This document shows, one piece after another, positions 27,906 to 35,994 of a stretch of DNA of 64,000 nt. A program made the position numbers and the translations under genes. The stretch lies in assembly GCA_020639295.1 (NCBI GenBank), contig JACKGY010000003.1:682001-746000 (forward strand). The letters are read 5' to 3'. The stretch's first letter is position 1. The number at the start of each line of letters is the position of its first letter. A model generated the notes under the pieces. It was given only the letters and a program-made list of their open reading frames with translations, made no database searches and was not told where the DNA came from. Origin of the DNA: Planctomycetota bacterium. Lineage in GTDB: Bacteria > Planctomycetota > GCA-002687715 > DRQF01.

Positions 27906-29447
27906 ATGAAGCTCGACAGGAATCGGCACTCGACCACGATCCGCATCGCCCTCCAGCTCCTCTTCGCCCTGAGCCTCCTGGGCCTGCCGGCGCTGGCCCA
28001 GGGCAAGACCCGGATCAGCGTCCGCGTGGACCGCAGCATCGGGCACGGCCCCTACGAGGGCTCGATCTATTTGCTCGTGTCCCGCAATCTGGTCGGCGAA
28101 CCGCGCCGATCGCTGAAGGACGGTCCCTTCGACGGCATCATCCTGCGCCGCGACCTGCGCCACCTCCGCCCCGACGAGGAGGTGGTCTTCGACGACACCT
28201 GCGCCGCCACGCCCGTTGGCCTGGCCCAGCTCGCTCCCGGCCAGTACGCGCTCCAGGCCGTCCTCCAGATCAGCAAGACCTCGGCCGACTTCACCGAGGC
28301 GGAAGGCAACGCACACAGCGGAACGCGACGGCTCGAGTTGGGCTCGGGACAGCGCCACGAGCTGGTGATCGACGAGCTGATCGAACACGCGCGCCCCGCC
28401 GACGTCGGCCGCATCCGCTACCGCCGCATCGAGTCCCGGGTCGTCGGTCGCCAGATCGGCCACCGCTTCTTCATGGACACGGCGGTGGTCATGCCGCTGA
28501 ACTACGAGCGCGAGGCGAATCGGAGCTACCCGGTCCAGTACTGGATTCCCGGGATGGGCGAGAACACGCGTAGCGCGCTGAACTTCTTCCGCGAGCGGGG
28601 GCTCTACTTCCCGCCCTACGGCGACTCGGCCTCGCACTGCGAGAACTTCATCCTCGTCCTGCTCGACCCCGAGGGCCGCGAGGGCTTTCACGGCTTCGTG
28701 GACTCGCCGGCCCAGGGCGCCTTCCGCGAGGCCCTGCTGACCGAGCTGATCCCGACCATCGAGGACGAGTTCCCCGTTCGCCGCGATGCCCGGGGCCGTT
28801 TCCTCGTCGGCGAGGGTGCCGGCGGCCTCGCCGCTCTTCGCCTCATGGCCGAGAAGCCGGAGCTCTTCGCCGGTGCCTGGGCCCTGGGGCCCCACCCCCT
28901 CGGCATGGACGATTTCTTCGGCCTCGACCTCTACGCCGACCCGCCACAGAATGCCTTCGTCGACGCCCAGGGCCAGCCGCGCCCGCTCGCGCGCCATGAA
29001 GGCCGGGTGTCGCTGGGCATCCGCGAGCAGGCCGGGTTCGAGCAGGTGGTCCGTTCCGGCAACCTGTTCCAGTCCTACGCGGCGATGTTCGCGCCTCTCG
29101 GCGACGACCTCCGGCCGCGCCCGCTCTTCGACCTGGTCAGCGGCGCGATCGATCCGGTCGTGGCCCGGGCCTTCTGCCGCCATGACTTCCTCGCCAACCT
29201 CGAGGCCAACTGGGACCGCAACCGCGCGCTGCTGCGCGGTCGGCTCCACGTGGTCGTGGGCGACGACGACGACTTCTATCTCCACCGGGGCGTGGCGCGG
29301 CTGCGGAGCTTCCTGGACGGAGTCGGTGATCCGGCGAACGTCCGAATTCTGCCCGACCTCGACCATGCGGGGCTCAGGTCGAGCACGGTCCAGATCCGGA
29401 TCCAGAGGGAGATCGAGGCGGTCGAAGCCGACGAACGCCGGCCGTGA
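27906..29447 (+). CDS. Secreted esterase-D-fold protein lacking the nucleophile serine
   Basis: This 513-residue protein has a signal peptide (about 1-33, ending ALAQGK). An N-terminal beta-rich domain (about 34-170) is followed by an alpha/beta-hydrolase domain of the putative esterase type (PVQYWIPGMGEN, FILVLLDPEG, TELIPTIEDEF). At the nucleophile elbow the sequence is LVGEGAGGLAAL, so the expected GxSxG has Gly at residue 304 (codon GGT at 28815). A candidate His remains in DLDHAG. It may therefore be a non-catalytic binding protein, or a recent mutant of an active esterase. Confidence 0.8.
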   Translation: MKLDRNRHSTTIRIALQLLFALSLLGLPALAQGKTRISVRVDRSIGHGPYEGSIYLLVSRNLVGEPRRSLKDGPFDGIILRRDLRHLRPDEEVVFDDTCAATPVGLAQLAPGQYALQAVLQISKTSADFTEAEGNAHSGTRRLELGSGQRHELVIDELIEHARPADVGRIRYRRIESRVVGRQIGHRFFMDTAVVMPLNYEREANRSYPVQYWIPGMGENTRSALNFFRERGLYFPPYGDSASHCENFILVLLDPEGREGFHGFVDSPAQGAFREALLTELIPTIEDEFPVRRDARGRFLVGEGAGGLAALRLMAEKPELFAGAWALGPHPLGMDDFFGLDLYADPPQNAFVDAQGQPRPLARHEGRVSLGIREQAGFEQVVRSGNLFQSYAAMFAPLGDDLRPRPLFDLVSGAIDPVVARAFCRHDFLANLEANWDRNRALLRGRLHVVVGDDDDFYLHRGVARLRSFLDGVGDPANVRILPDLDHAGLRSSTVQIRIQREIEAVEADERRP

Positions 29448-29455
29448 GCGTGACG

Positions 29456-29481
29456 GCCGGCGGACCGATGTGCCCGCCGGC
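29456..29481. terminator. Hairpin between convergent genes
   Basis: An 8-bp perfect GC stem (GCCGGCGG with CCGCCGGC, 10-base loop) fills the 39-bp gap between the esterase-fold gene and the convergent 2Fe-2S ferredoxin gene. There is no T-tract. Confidence 0.5.
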
Positions 29482-29486
29482 GCGGC

Positions 29487-29792
29487 TCAGAGGGCGAGGC
29501 TGTTCACGACCACCTCGCCGTCGCCGATGATCGAGCACTGGCAGGCGAGCCGGCTGTGGACGTCGTAGGTCTCGAGCTTCTTGTGCTCGGCCGGGGTCCG
29601 CGGCGACAGCTGGTCGGCGCCGGCGATGACCAGGATCTCGCAGCTGGCGCACTTGCCGTGGCCATGGCAGTTGAGGATCTTCCGGACTCCGTCGTAGAGC
29701 GGCGCCTTGGCATCCAGAAGCGCCTTGCGGAGGTTCGCGTTCGCCGGGACCTCGATGGTCCTCGCCTCGTTCTGGATCGTCACGCGCGCCAT
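29487..29792 (-). CDS. 2Fe-2S ferredoxin
   Basis: This 101-residue protein has the fold and cysteines of a [2Fe-2S] ferredoxin: LNCHGHGKCASCEIL (Cx5Cx2C) and a fourth Cys in RLACQCSI. The N-terminal MARVTIQNEARTIEVPANANLRKALL is the usual first hairpin and helix. It carries electrons in the cytoplasm. It sits upstream of mnmG's 3' end only by chance of orientation; its start is 76 bp from the mnmG stop on the same strand, so mnmG read-through could reach it. Confidence 0.92.
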   Translation of the reverse strand: MARVTIQNEARTIEVPANANLRKALLDAKAPLYDGVRKILNCHGHGKCASCEILVIAGADQLSPRTPAEHKKLETYDVHSRLACQCSIIGDGEVVVNSLAL

Positions 29793-29867
29793 CGTCTCTC
29801 CTCGCTCCGACCATTCGGGGCCTCGCGCCCCGCGAGAAGCCCTTCTAACCGATGCCGAGGGCGCTGG

Positions 29868-31736
29868 CTACCCCCGCCCGGTCTCCCCGCTTCCCCCGGC
29901 CTCGAGCCGGCGGATCGCGATCATCACCAGGCTGAGATCCGGTTGTGAGATGCCCGAGATGCGCGCCGCCTGGCCGATCGTCCGCGGCCGGATCGCGGAC
30001 AACTTCTCGCGCGCCTCGGCCCTCAGCTGCGGCACGCGGGCATAGTCGAGTTCCGCCGGGATCGCCATGGTCTCGGCCTTGCGCATCTTCGCCACCAGCT
30101 CGTGCTGGCGCTCGACGTAGCCCTGGTAACGCACCTCGGTCTCGAGCAGCGTCCGGATCTCGACGTCCCAGGGTGCCTCGTAGAGCTCCGGCAAGAGGTC
30201 GCGATGATCGTCTAGTCGGGCGTCCTGGCGGCGCAGCAGTCGATCGAGGGTCCGGCCGTCCCGCTGGCGACCGGCCACCAGCCGGCGGCCACGATCGAGC
30301 AGCTCCCGCTTGGTGCCTGACCGTTCGAGGCGCTCCGGTCCGGCGATGCCGAGGCGCCGGGCAGCGGCGGCGAGCCGCAGGTCGGCGTTGTCGTGGCGCA
30401 GCAGCAGGCGATGTTCGGCCAGCGAGGTGAACATCCGGTAGGGTTCCTGCACGCCCCGCGTGACCAGGTCGTCGATCAGCACCCCGATGTAGGCCTCGTG
30501 GCGCCCGAGCACGAGCGGTTCCTCGCCCCTGAGCCAGAGCGCCGCGTTGGCGCCCGCCATGAAGCCCTGCGCCGCGGCCTCCTCGTAGCCGGTGGTCCCG
30601 TTGAGCTGACCGGCGTGGAAGAGCCCGGCGAGCCGGCGGGTCATGAGCCTCGAGTCGAGTTCGGTGGGATCGACGTAGTCGTACTCGACGGCATAGCCGT
30701 GGCGCAGGATCTCGACCTCCTCGAGGCCGGGGATGCTGCGGACGAAGGCCTCCTGGACCTCGGCGGGCAGGCTGGTCGAGATTCCGTTCGGGTAGTAGAT
30801 CGGTGTCGAACGTGACTCCGGCTCGATGAAGACCTGATGCGAGTCCCGCCCGGCGAAACGGTGGATCTTGTCCTCGATGCTCGGGCAGTAGCGCGGCCCG
30901 CGGCCGCTGATGGAGCCGCTGTACATCGCCGAGCGCTCGAGATTGGCGGCGATGATCGCATGGGTCCGCGGTCCGGTGCGGGTGATGTGACAGGGGATCT
31001 GCCGGTCGATGATCGGCTGCGGGAGGTAGGAGAAGGTCGTCGGTGACGCATCGCCCTCCTGCAGCTCCATGCGCGCGAAGTCGATGCTGTCGCGATGCAG
31101 ACGTGGCGGCGTACCCGTCTTCAGCCGGCCGAGCCGGAAGCCGTGACGCAGGAGGCTCGCCGACAGGCGATGGGCCGCGGGCTCGTCCACCCGGCCGCCG
31201 ATCTCGACCGCGTCGCCGACGTGAAGGCGCCCGCCCAGGAAGGTGCCGGTGGTGAGGACCACAACGCGAGTCTCGATCCGGCCGACGCGGGCACAGTCGA
31301 CGCCGACGATGCGCCCGTCCTCCGCGATCAGCTCCACCACCTCGTCCTCGAGGATCTCGAGCCCCGGCGTGTTCTCGAGTTCCGCGACGACCCTCGCGTT
31401 GTAGTCGACGTTGTCGCTCTGGCAGCGTGGCGACCGGACCGCGGGCCCCTTGCTGGCATTGAGCAGGCGGAACTGCAGGGCGCTGCGATCGGCGATCATG
31501 CCCATCAGGCCGCCGAGGGCATCGAGTTCGCGGACGAGCTGTCCCTTGGCCAGGCCGCCGATCGAGGGATTGCAGGACATCCGTCCCAGGGCGTCGCGAC
31601 GGAGACTCACCAGGAGGCAGCTCTGCCCCATCAAGGCCAGGGCACGCGCCGCCTCGACGCCGGCGTGACCACCCCCGACCACCACCGCGTCCGGTCGTCT
31701 GACCGTCGTCCTCGTCTCGTCGACTTCCTGGATCAT
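29868..31736 (-). CDS. mnmG: tRNA uridine 5-carboxymethylaminomethyl modification enzyme MnmG
   Basis: This 622-residue FAD protein works with MnmE to modify U34 of several tRNAs. The FAD-binding GGGHAGVEAARA, the following CNPSIGGLAKGQLVRELDALGG, RLKTGTPPRL, and NGTTGYEEAAAQG are diagnostic. The C-terminal helical domain ends in IGQAARISGISQPDLS. The start at 31736 is the first ATG before the FAD motif. An open frame further upstream only runs through the hairpin repeats and is not coding. Length matches the family. MnmE is not in the window. Confidence 0.96.
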   Translation of the reverse strand: MIQEVDETRTTVRRPDAVVVGGGHAGVEAARALALMGQSCLLVSLRRDALGRMSCNPSIGGLAKGQLVRELDALGGLMGMIADRSALQFRLLNASKGPAVRSPRCQSDNVDYNARVVAELENTPGLEILEDEVVELIAEDGRIVGVDCARVGRIETRVVVLTTGTFLGGRLHVGDAVEIGGRVDEPAAHRLSASLLRHGFRLGRLKTGTPPRLHRDSIDFARMELQEGDASPTTFSYLPQPIIDRQIPCHITRTGPRTHAIIAANLERSAMYSGSISGRGPRYCPSIEDKIHRFAGRDSHQVFIEPESRSTPIYYPNGISTSLPAEVQEAFVRSIPGLEEVEILRHGYAVEYDYVDPTELDSRLMTRRLAGLFHAGQLNGTTGYEEAAAQGFMAGANAALWLRGEEPLVLGRHEAYIGVLIDDLVTRGVQEPYRMFTSLAEHRLLLRHDNADLRLAAAARRLGIAGPERLERSGTKRELLDRGRRLVAGRQRDGRTLDRLLRRQDARLDDHRDLLPELYEAPWDVEIRTLLETEVRYQGYVERQHELVAKMRKAETMAIPAELDYARVPQLRAEAREKLSAIRPRTIGQAARISGISQPDLSLVMIAIRRLEAGGSGETGRG

Positions 31737-31805
31737 GACCGAGGCTAACCCGCGTCGCGCGGCTTCACCAACGACCCTTCCTGGGCGGGGCCCCTGGGTC
31801 CGCGA

Positions 31806-32358
31806 CGGAAGACCGGCCAGCCAGCGGCTGGCGCTCCGGCAGGACCGCGCAGCGCCGGCTGCACTTCCGAAGGGCGACGACTCGAGGGTGAGGGAATCTA
31901 GGCCAGCCAGCGGCTGGCGCTCCGAGCGGCTGGCGCTCCGGCAGGACCGCGCAGCGCTGGCTGCGCATCCGAGCTCCGGTCGATCGGCGTATCGGAGCGC
32001 CGCCTGCCCAGGCGGCAGGACCGCCGGCTGCTGGCCGGCGCTTCGTCGAGGTGTCCGAGACGACGGGGATTCCGGGTGCGGAGAGGTTGCCATCGCGGCG
32101 GCACGCAACCGGCGAGTCCGACTAGGCCGACCAGCGGCTGGCGCTCCGAGCGGCTGGCGCTCCGGCAGGACCGCGCAGCGCCGGCTGCGCATCCGAAGGG
32201 CGACGACTCGACGGTGAGGGAATCTAGGCCAGCCAGCGGCAGGACCGCGCAGCGCCGGCTGCGCATCCGAAGGGCGACGACTCGAGGGTGAGGGAATCTA
32301 GGCCAGCCAGCGGCTGGCGCTCCGGCAGGACCGCCGGCCGCTGGCCGGCTTCCGGGCG
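31806..32358. repeat. Hairpin-repeat array 2
   Basis: About five imperfect units fill the gap between mnmG and xdhC. Each has the box CTAGGCCAGCC or similar, then GCCAGCCAGCGGCTGGC (such as 31816-31832), then GCGCTCC-type and GCAGCGCCGGCTGC or GCCGGCCGCTGGCCGGC hairpins. The leader CCGAAGGGCGACGACTCGA followed by GGGTGAGGGAATCTAGG occurs three times (near 31867, 32198, 32270). One unit carries the GTGTCCGAGACGACGGGGAT leader (32051) that recurs in array 3. No protein gene is credible here. Confidence 0.9.
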
Positions 32359-32392
32359 ATTGACTTCGACCGCTCACGTGTTATTCGGGACC

Positions 32393-33172
32393 ATGGCCGC
32401 CGACATCTATCGAGAGATCGTCCGCCTGCGCCAGGAGGGCGTCGCCGCCGCCCTGGCGACGATCGTCGATCGCAAGGGCTCGACCCCGGGCAAGCTGGCC
32501 CAGAAGATGATCGTCCGAGCCGATGGTGACATCGTCGGCACCATCGGTGGCGGCTGCGTCGAGGCCGACGTCATCCGCGCGGCGCGGCACGTCATCGACA
32601 CCGGCATCGCGAGCAAGCTCCGCTTCACCCTCTCGGGCGAGGAGGCGGAACGCAGCGGCCTTGCCTGCGGAGGAGTCCTCGAGATCATGATCGAGAACCT
32701 GAACGACCCCCGACTGGTGGTCGTGGGCTGTGGCCACGTCGGGGAACGGATCGCCAATCTGGCCGCCGCCTGTGGCTTCATGGTGACCGTCGTGGACGAC
32801 CGACCGGACTTCGCCGCGCGGGAGCGCTTTCCCGAGGTCGACGAGGTCCTGGTGGCCCCTCTCGACCGACTCGACCCGGTGATCGTCGTCCGCCCCAACA
32901 CCTTCCTGATCTCGGTGACCCGTGGCCATGACCACGACTACGAGGTCCTGCGCTGGGCGCTCGAACGCCCCTTCCGTTTCATCGGCGTCATCGGCAGCCG
33001 CTCGAAGGCCCTCCAGTTCCGCAAGCGGCTGGCGGCCGAGTCCGGCCGGAGCGAGGCCGCGGTCGGCGAATTCCAGTGTCCGGTCGGTCTGCCGATCGGC
33101 GCGGACACGCCGGACGAGATCGCGGTCAGCGTGGTTGCGGAACTGGTGAAGCTGCGTCGTCTCGGCGACTGA
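32393..33172 (+). CDS. XdhC/CoxI-family protein
   Basis: This 259-residue protein has the N-terminal XdhC/CoxI domain (GSTPGKLAQKMIV, GTIGGGCVEADVI) and a C-terminal Rossmann-like domain (VVVGCGHVGERIANLAA, FIGVIGSRSKALQFR). Members help insert or sulfurate the molybdenum cofactor of xanthine or CO dehydrogenases. No molybdenum hydroxylase genes are present in the window, so its client is elsewhere. The start at 32393 is the first ATG after the repeat array. The upstream in-frame codons are repeat sequence. Confidence 0.92.
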   Translation: MAADIYREIVRLRQEGVAAALATIVDRKGSTPGKLAQKMIVRADGDIVGTIGGGCVEADVIRAARHVIDTGIASKLRFTLSGEEAERSGLACGGVLEIMIENLNDPRLVVVGCGHVGERIANLAAACGFMVTVVDDRPDFAARERFPEVDEVLVAPLDRLDPVIVVRPNTFLISVTRGHDHDYEVLRWALERPFRFIGVIGSRSKALQFRKRLAAESGRSEAAVGEFQCPVGLPIGADTPDEIAVSVVAELVKLRRLGD

Positions 33173-33178
33173 GCGCGC

Positions 33179-34663
33179 TCAGGGGGCGGTCACGAGGGTC
33201 GCGAAGCGGGTCAGGTCGAAGGGTCCGCCGCGATAGACGTAGGCCACCATGAGCACCTGAACACCGCCACCGAGGATGGGCAGGTTGCACTCGCGGAGTC
33301 CGCTGCCGCCGATCGAGAGGCTCGGGAAGCCGATGAAGTTGTAGAGCTCGAAGATGCAGTAATTGAGGTAGCCGACTCCGGTCGGGCAGGCGCCACCGAA
33401 GAGCACCGTCGGTACCAGGAGGGCGAGGACGTCCTCGTCACCGGGCTGGCCGAGGATGCCATAGGAGACGCTGTTGGGTCGGATCGGGGCCCCGAGGTAG
33501 CCGCAGCTACCGTCCCAGGGGAAGTTCCGTTCCTCGGCCCAGATGATCGTGTCGCGGCAGTTGCCTTCGACCGAGAAGCTCAGGCTCGCCGGTCCGCCGA
33601 TCCCGTTGCTGTACACCGTCTCGTCGCGCATCCCGTCACCGAACAGGTCGAGGAAGCGCCCCTCGTTGGTGGCCGGATCGTGCTCGGCGAGCAGACAGGT
33701 GGCGAGGAAACGCCGATGCAGCCGGTGCTGGTCGAGCAAGCCCATGTCATCGGTGTAGGCCACGTTGCAGGGCAGGGCCGGCATCGAGCTGCCGGTGATC
33801 GCGGCATCGGTGGCGCCGAAATGCCCCATCCCGTCGATGCTCAGCTTGACGTTGCGCCTCGGCGTGGATGATCCCTGATTGAAGACCTGGAACCAGGTGT
33901 CGACCGAGCCGTTCACCAACAGGTCGTCGTTGCCCTCGAGCAGATAGACCGCGCCCTGGTAGTTCTCGGCCAGGGGCAGGGCCGCCGCCGTGGCGCCGAA
34001 GAGCGCGGTCGGATTGCAGCTTCCGAAGGGCTGGATCTCAGTCTCCTCGAAAGGCTCGAGGGAGACGATGTTGTCGACTCGCGAGTCGGCGCCGGCGAGG
34101 TAGAAACAGGCCGTCGCCCCCATCGAGTGGCCGGCGATGGCGTAGCGCGCACCGGGATCGGGATCGACCATGCCGTTCACCGGGTTCGGGCTGCCGGGCG
34201 CCGCCGCCTCCGCGAGCAGGTATTCGTGCAGGACCCAGGCCTCGTAGGCCTCCTCGATCGGGAGCTGGTTGGCGACCGGGTTGACGTTGTAGTAGGGCGC
34301 GGCGACCACGAAGCCCCAGCTCGCCAGGTGGACCAGGAGCGCGTGGTACTCCAGCGGACTCGCCGCCCAGCCATGCATGAACATGACCAGGGGCCGGTAG
34401 GGTCCGGGCAGGAGGAAGGGCGTCTGCACCAGCGGGTTGGGCGCCCCGGGCCAGTAGAGCCGATAGCCCACGAAGCCGCTGATCGGGATCGAGGCGAAGA
34501 TCGCCGGCGTGTTCTGGCTGACCGCGCCCGAGGGAACGTAGCTGTCCAGGTAGTAGACCTGGTACGGACCCTCGTCCTCCATGTCGAAGGCCTGCGCTCC
34601 CAGCGAGACGCAGCCCGACAGGGCGAGCAGCAGCGAGGCGACCAGTTGGGCAAGACGGCTCAA
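33179..34663 (-). CDS. Secreted lipoprotein alpha/beta hydrolase (chlorophyllase/PET-hydrolase-like)
   Basis: This 494-residue protein has a signal peptide ending LLALSGC, a good lipobox, so it is probably a lipoprotein. The hydrolase core shows RPLVMFMHGWAASPLEYH (oxyanion region), the nucleophile elbow AIAGHSMGATACF with Ser at about 180, a likely acid in EGNDDLLV, and a candidate His in IDGMGHFG. After about residue 330 there is a Gly-rich, Cys-containing C-terminal domain of unknown type. The substrate cannot be stated. It ends 6 bp from the xdhC stop on the other strand. Confidence 0.85.
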   Translation of the reverse strand: MSRLAQLVASLLLALSGCVSLGAQAFDMEDEGPYQVYYLDSYVPSGAVSQNTPAIFASIPISGFVGYRLYWPGAPNPLVQTPFLLPGPYRPLVMFMHGWAASPLEYHALLVHLASWGFVVAAPYYNVNPVANQLPIEEAYEAWVLHEYLLAEAAAPGSPNPVNGMVDPDPGARYAIAGHSMGATACFYLAGADSRVDNIVSLEPFEETEIQPFGSCNPTALFGATAAALPLAENYQGAVYLLEGNDDLLVNGSVDTWFQVFNQGSSTPRRNVKLSIDGMGHFGATDAAITGSSMPALPCNVAYTDDMGLLDQHRLHRRFLATCLLAEHDPATNEGRFLDLFGDGMRDETVYSNGIGGPASLSFSVEGNCRDTIIWAEERNFPWDGSCGYLGAPIRPNSVSYGILGQPGDEDVLALLVPTVLFGGACPTGVGYLNYCIFELYNFIGFPSLSIGGSGLRECNLPILGGGVQVLMVAYVYRGGPFDLTRFATLVTAP

Positions 34664-34887
34664 GGGCTATTCCCCGGGGGTCACGACGCGACGGCAGGCG
34701 AGATTCCCACCGCCACCCGGCCGCGAGACACGAGGCGCAAGTCTATGGCGGCCATGATCCGGGGCCAAACAGTTTCCAATCAATCCAGGCTCTCCACGAG
34801 AGCTTCATCGAGCGACTTGCAGGATCGATCCGAAGAGGGGATCCTGGGCCGGGAGCGACCGACCGATCCGGTCGCGGCGGCCTCGGG

Positions 34888-35991
34888 ATGGAACCGATGA
34901 ACGACGACAGATCCGAGGACAAGGAACTGCGGGACGAGGACTTGCGCGCGCTGGGGCGGGCCGCGACCGAACTCTCGCACGAGCTGCGCAACCTGCTGGT
35001 GGGTGTGGTCAGCCAGGCCGAGATCCTCGCCTCGGGTCGGGCACGCGACCCGGCCGCCGTGGCCCGCCGCATCCGCTCCGCCGCCAACGACTGCAAGGAT
35101 CTGGTCGAGGACGTGCTCAGTCTGGGCCGGCGACGTCCCCGTCCCGAGGAGCCGATCGACCTGCTCCCGGTGGTCGAGGACACGGCTGCCGACTTCAGCC
35201 GCGAACGTGGTCCCGCCCCCGTGGTGATCACCCGCGGCGGTCCCTTCTGGATCAAGGGCCGCGAGGGCAGCCTGCATCGCGTCCTCCTCAACCTCCTCCG
35301 CAACGCCGACGAGGCCGGTCCCGAGGCCGAGATCCGGATCGAGCTCGAAGGTCGCGACGATCGCATCCTGCTCCGGGTCCGCGACCAGGGCCCCGGGATT
35401 CCCGCCGCGGCCGCGGCCCGGGTCTTCGAGCCCTTCTACAGCGACCGCAAGATCGGCGGCACCGGCCTCGGCCTCGCCATCGCCCGGCGGATCATCGAGG
35501 AACACGGCGGCCGGATCGAACTCGAGAAGACCACCGGCGGCGCCTCCTTCCTGATCGAGCTGCCGACGACGACGCCTCCCGAGGCCGGCCGGCAACCGCG
35601 TCGAGGCGACGCGACCCTGGACGGCGGCCTGCATCTCCTGTGCATCGACGACGACGAGACCACGCGCGAGACCTACCGCATGATCCTCGGCCTCGACGGT
35701 CATGAGGTCGACTGCGCCGCGACCGCCAGCGAAGGTCTGCGCCTGGCCGCGGCCGGCCACTATGACGCGGTCCTCAGCGATCTCCGCCTGCCCGACCTCG
35801 AGGCCGCCAAGCTGGTCGAGCGACTCGCCGCCGCCGCGCCAGGGCTGGAACGGCGTCTGCTCTTCGCCACCGGTGACCTGATGAACGACGACAGCCGGCG
35901 CTACCTCGATTCGATCGGTCGTCCCTACCTGGCGAAGCCCTTCCGGATCGAGGATCTCCGGCTGGCACTGGAACTGCTGACCCGGGACTGA
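34888..35991 (+). CDS. Soluble hybrid histidine kinase with C-terminal receiver
   Basis: This 367-residue protein has no TM segment. A HisKA box with His31 (ELSHELRNLL) is followed by an HATPase domain (NLLRNADEAG, DQGPGIP, GGTGLGLAIARRI). A receiver domain starts at about 248 (LLCIDDDE), with phospho-acceptor Asp298 in AVLSDLRLPD and the Lys in YLAKPFR. The atypical SHELRN box is of the NtrB-like class. The start may be 34888 or the in-frame ATG at 34897. The next gene starts 3 bases after its stop with TTG, so they may be co-translated. Confidence 0.93.
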   Translation: MEPMNDDRSEDKELRDEDLRALGRAATELSHELRNLLVGVVSQAEILASGRARDPAAVARRIRSAANDCKDLVEDVLSLGRRRPRPEEPIDLLPVVEDTAADFSRERGPAPVVITRGGPFWIKGREGSLHRVLLNLLRNADEAGPEAEIRIELEGRDDRILLRVRDQGPGIPAAAAARVFEPFYSDRKIGGTGLGLAIARRIIEEHGGRIELEKTTGGASFLIELPTTTPPEAGRQPRRGDATLDGGLHLLCIDDDETTRETYRMILGLDGHEVDCAATASEGLRLAAAGHYDAVLSDLRLPDLEAAKLVERLAAAAPGLERRLLFATGDLMNDDSRRYLDSIGRPYLAKPFRIEDLRLALELLTRD

Positions 35992-35994
35992 ACC

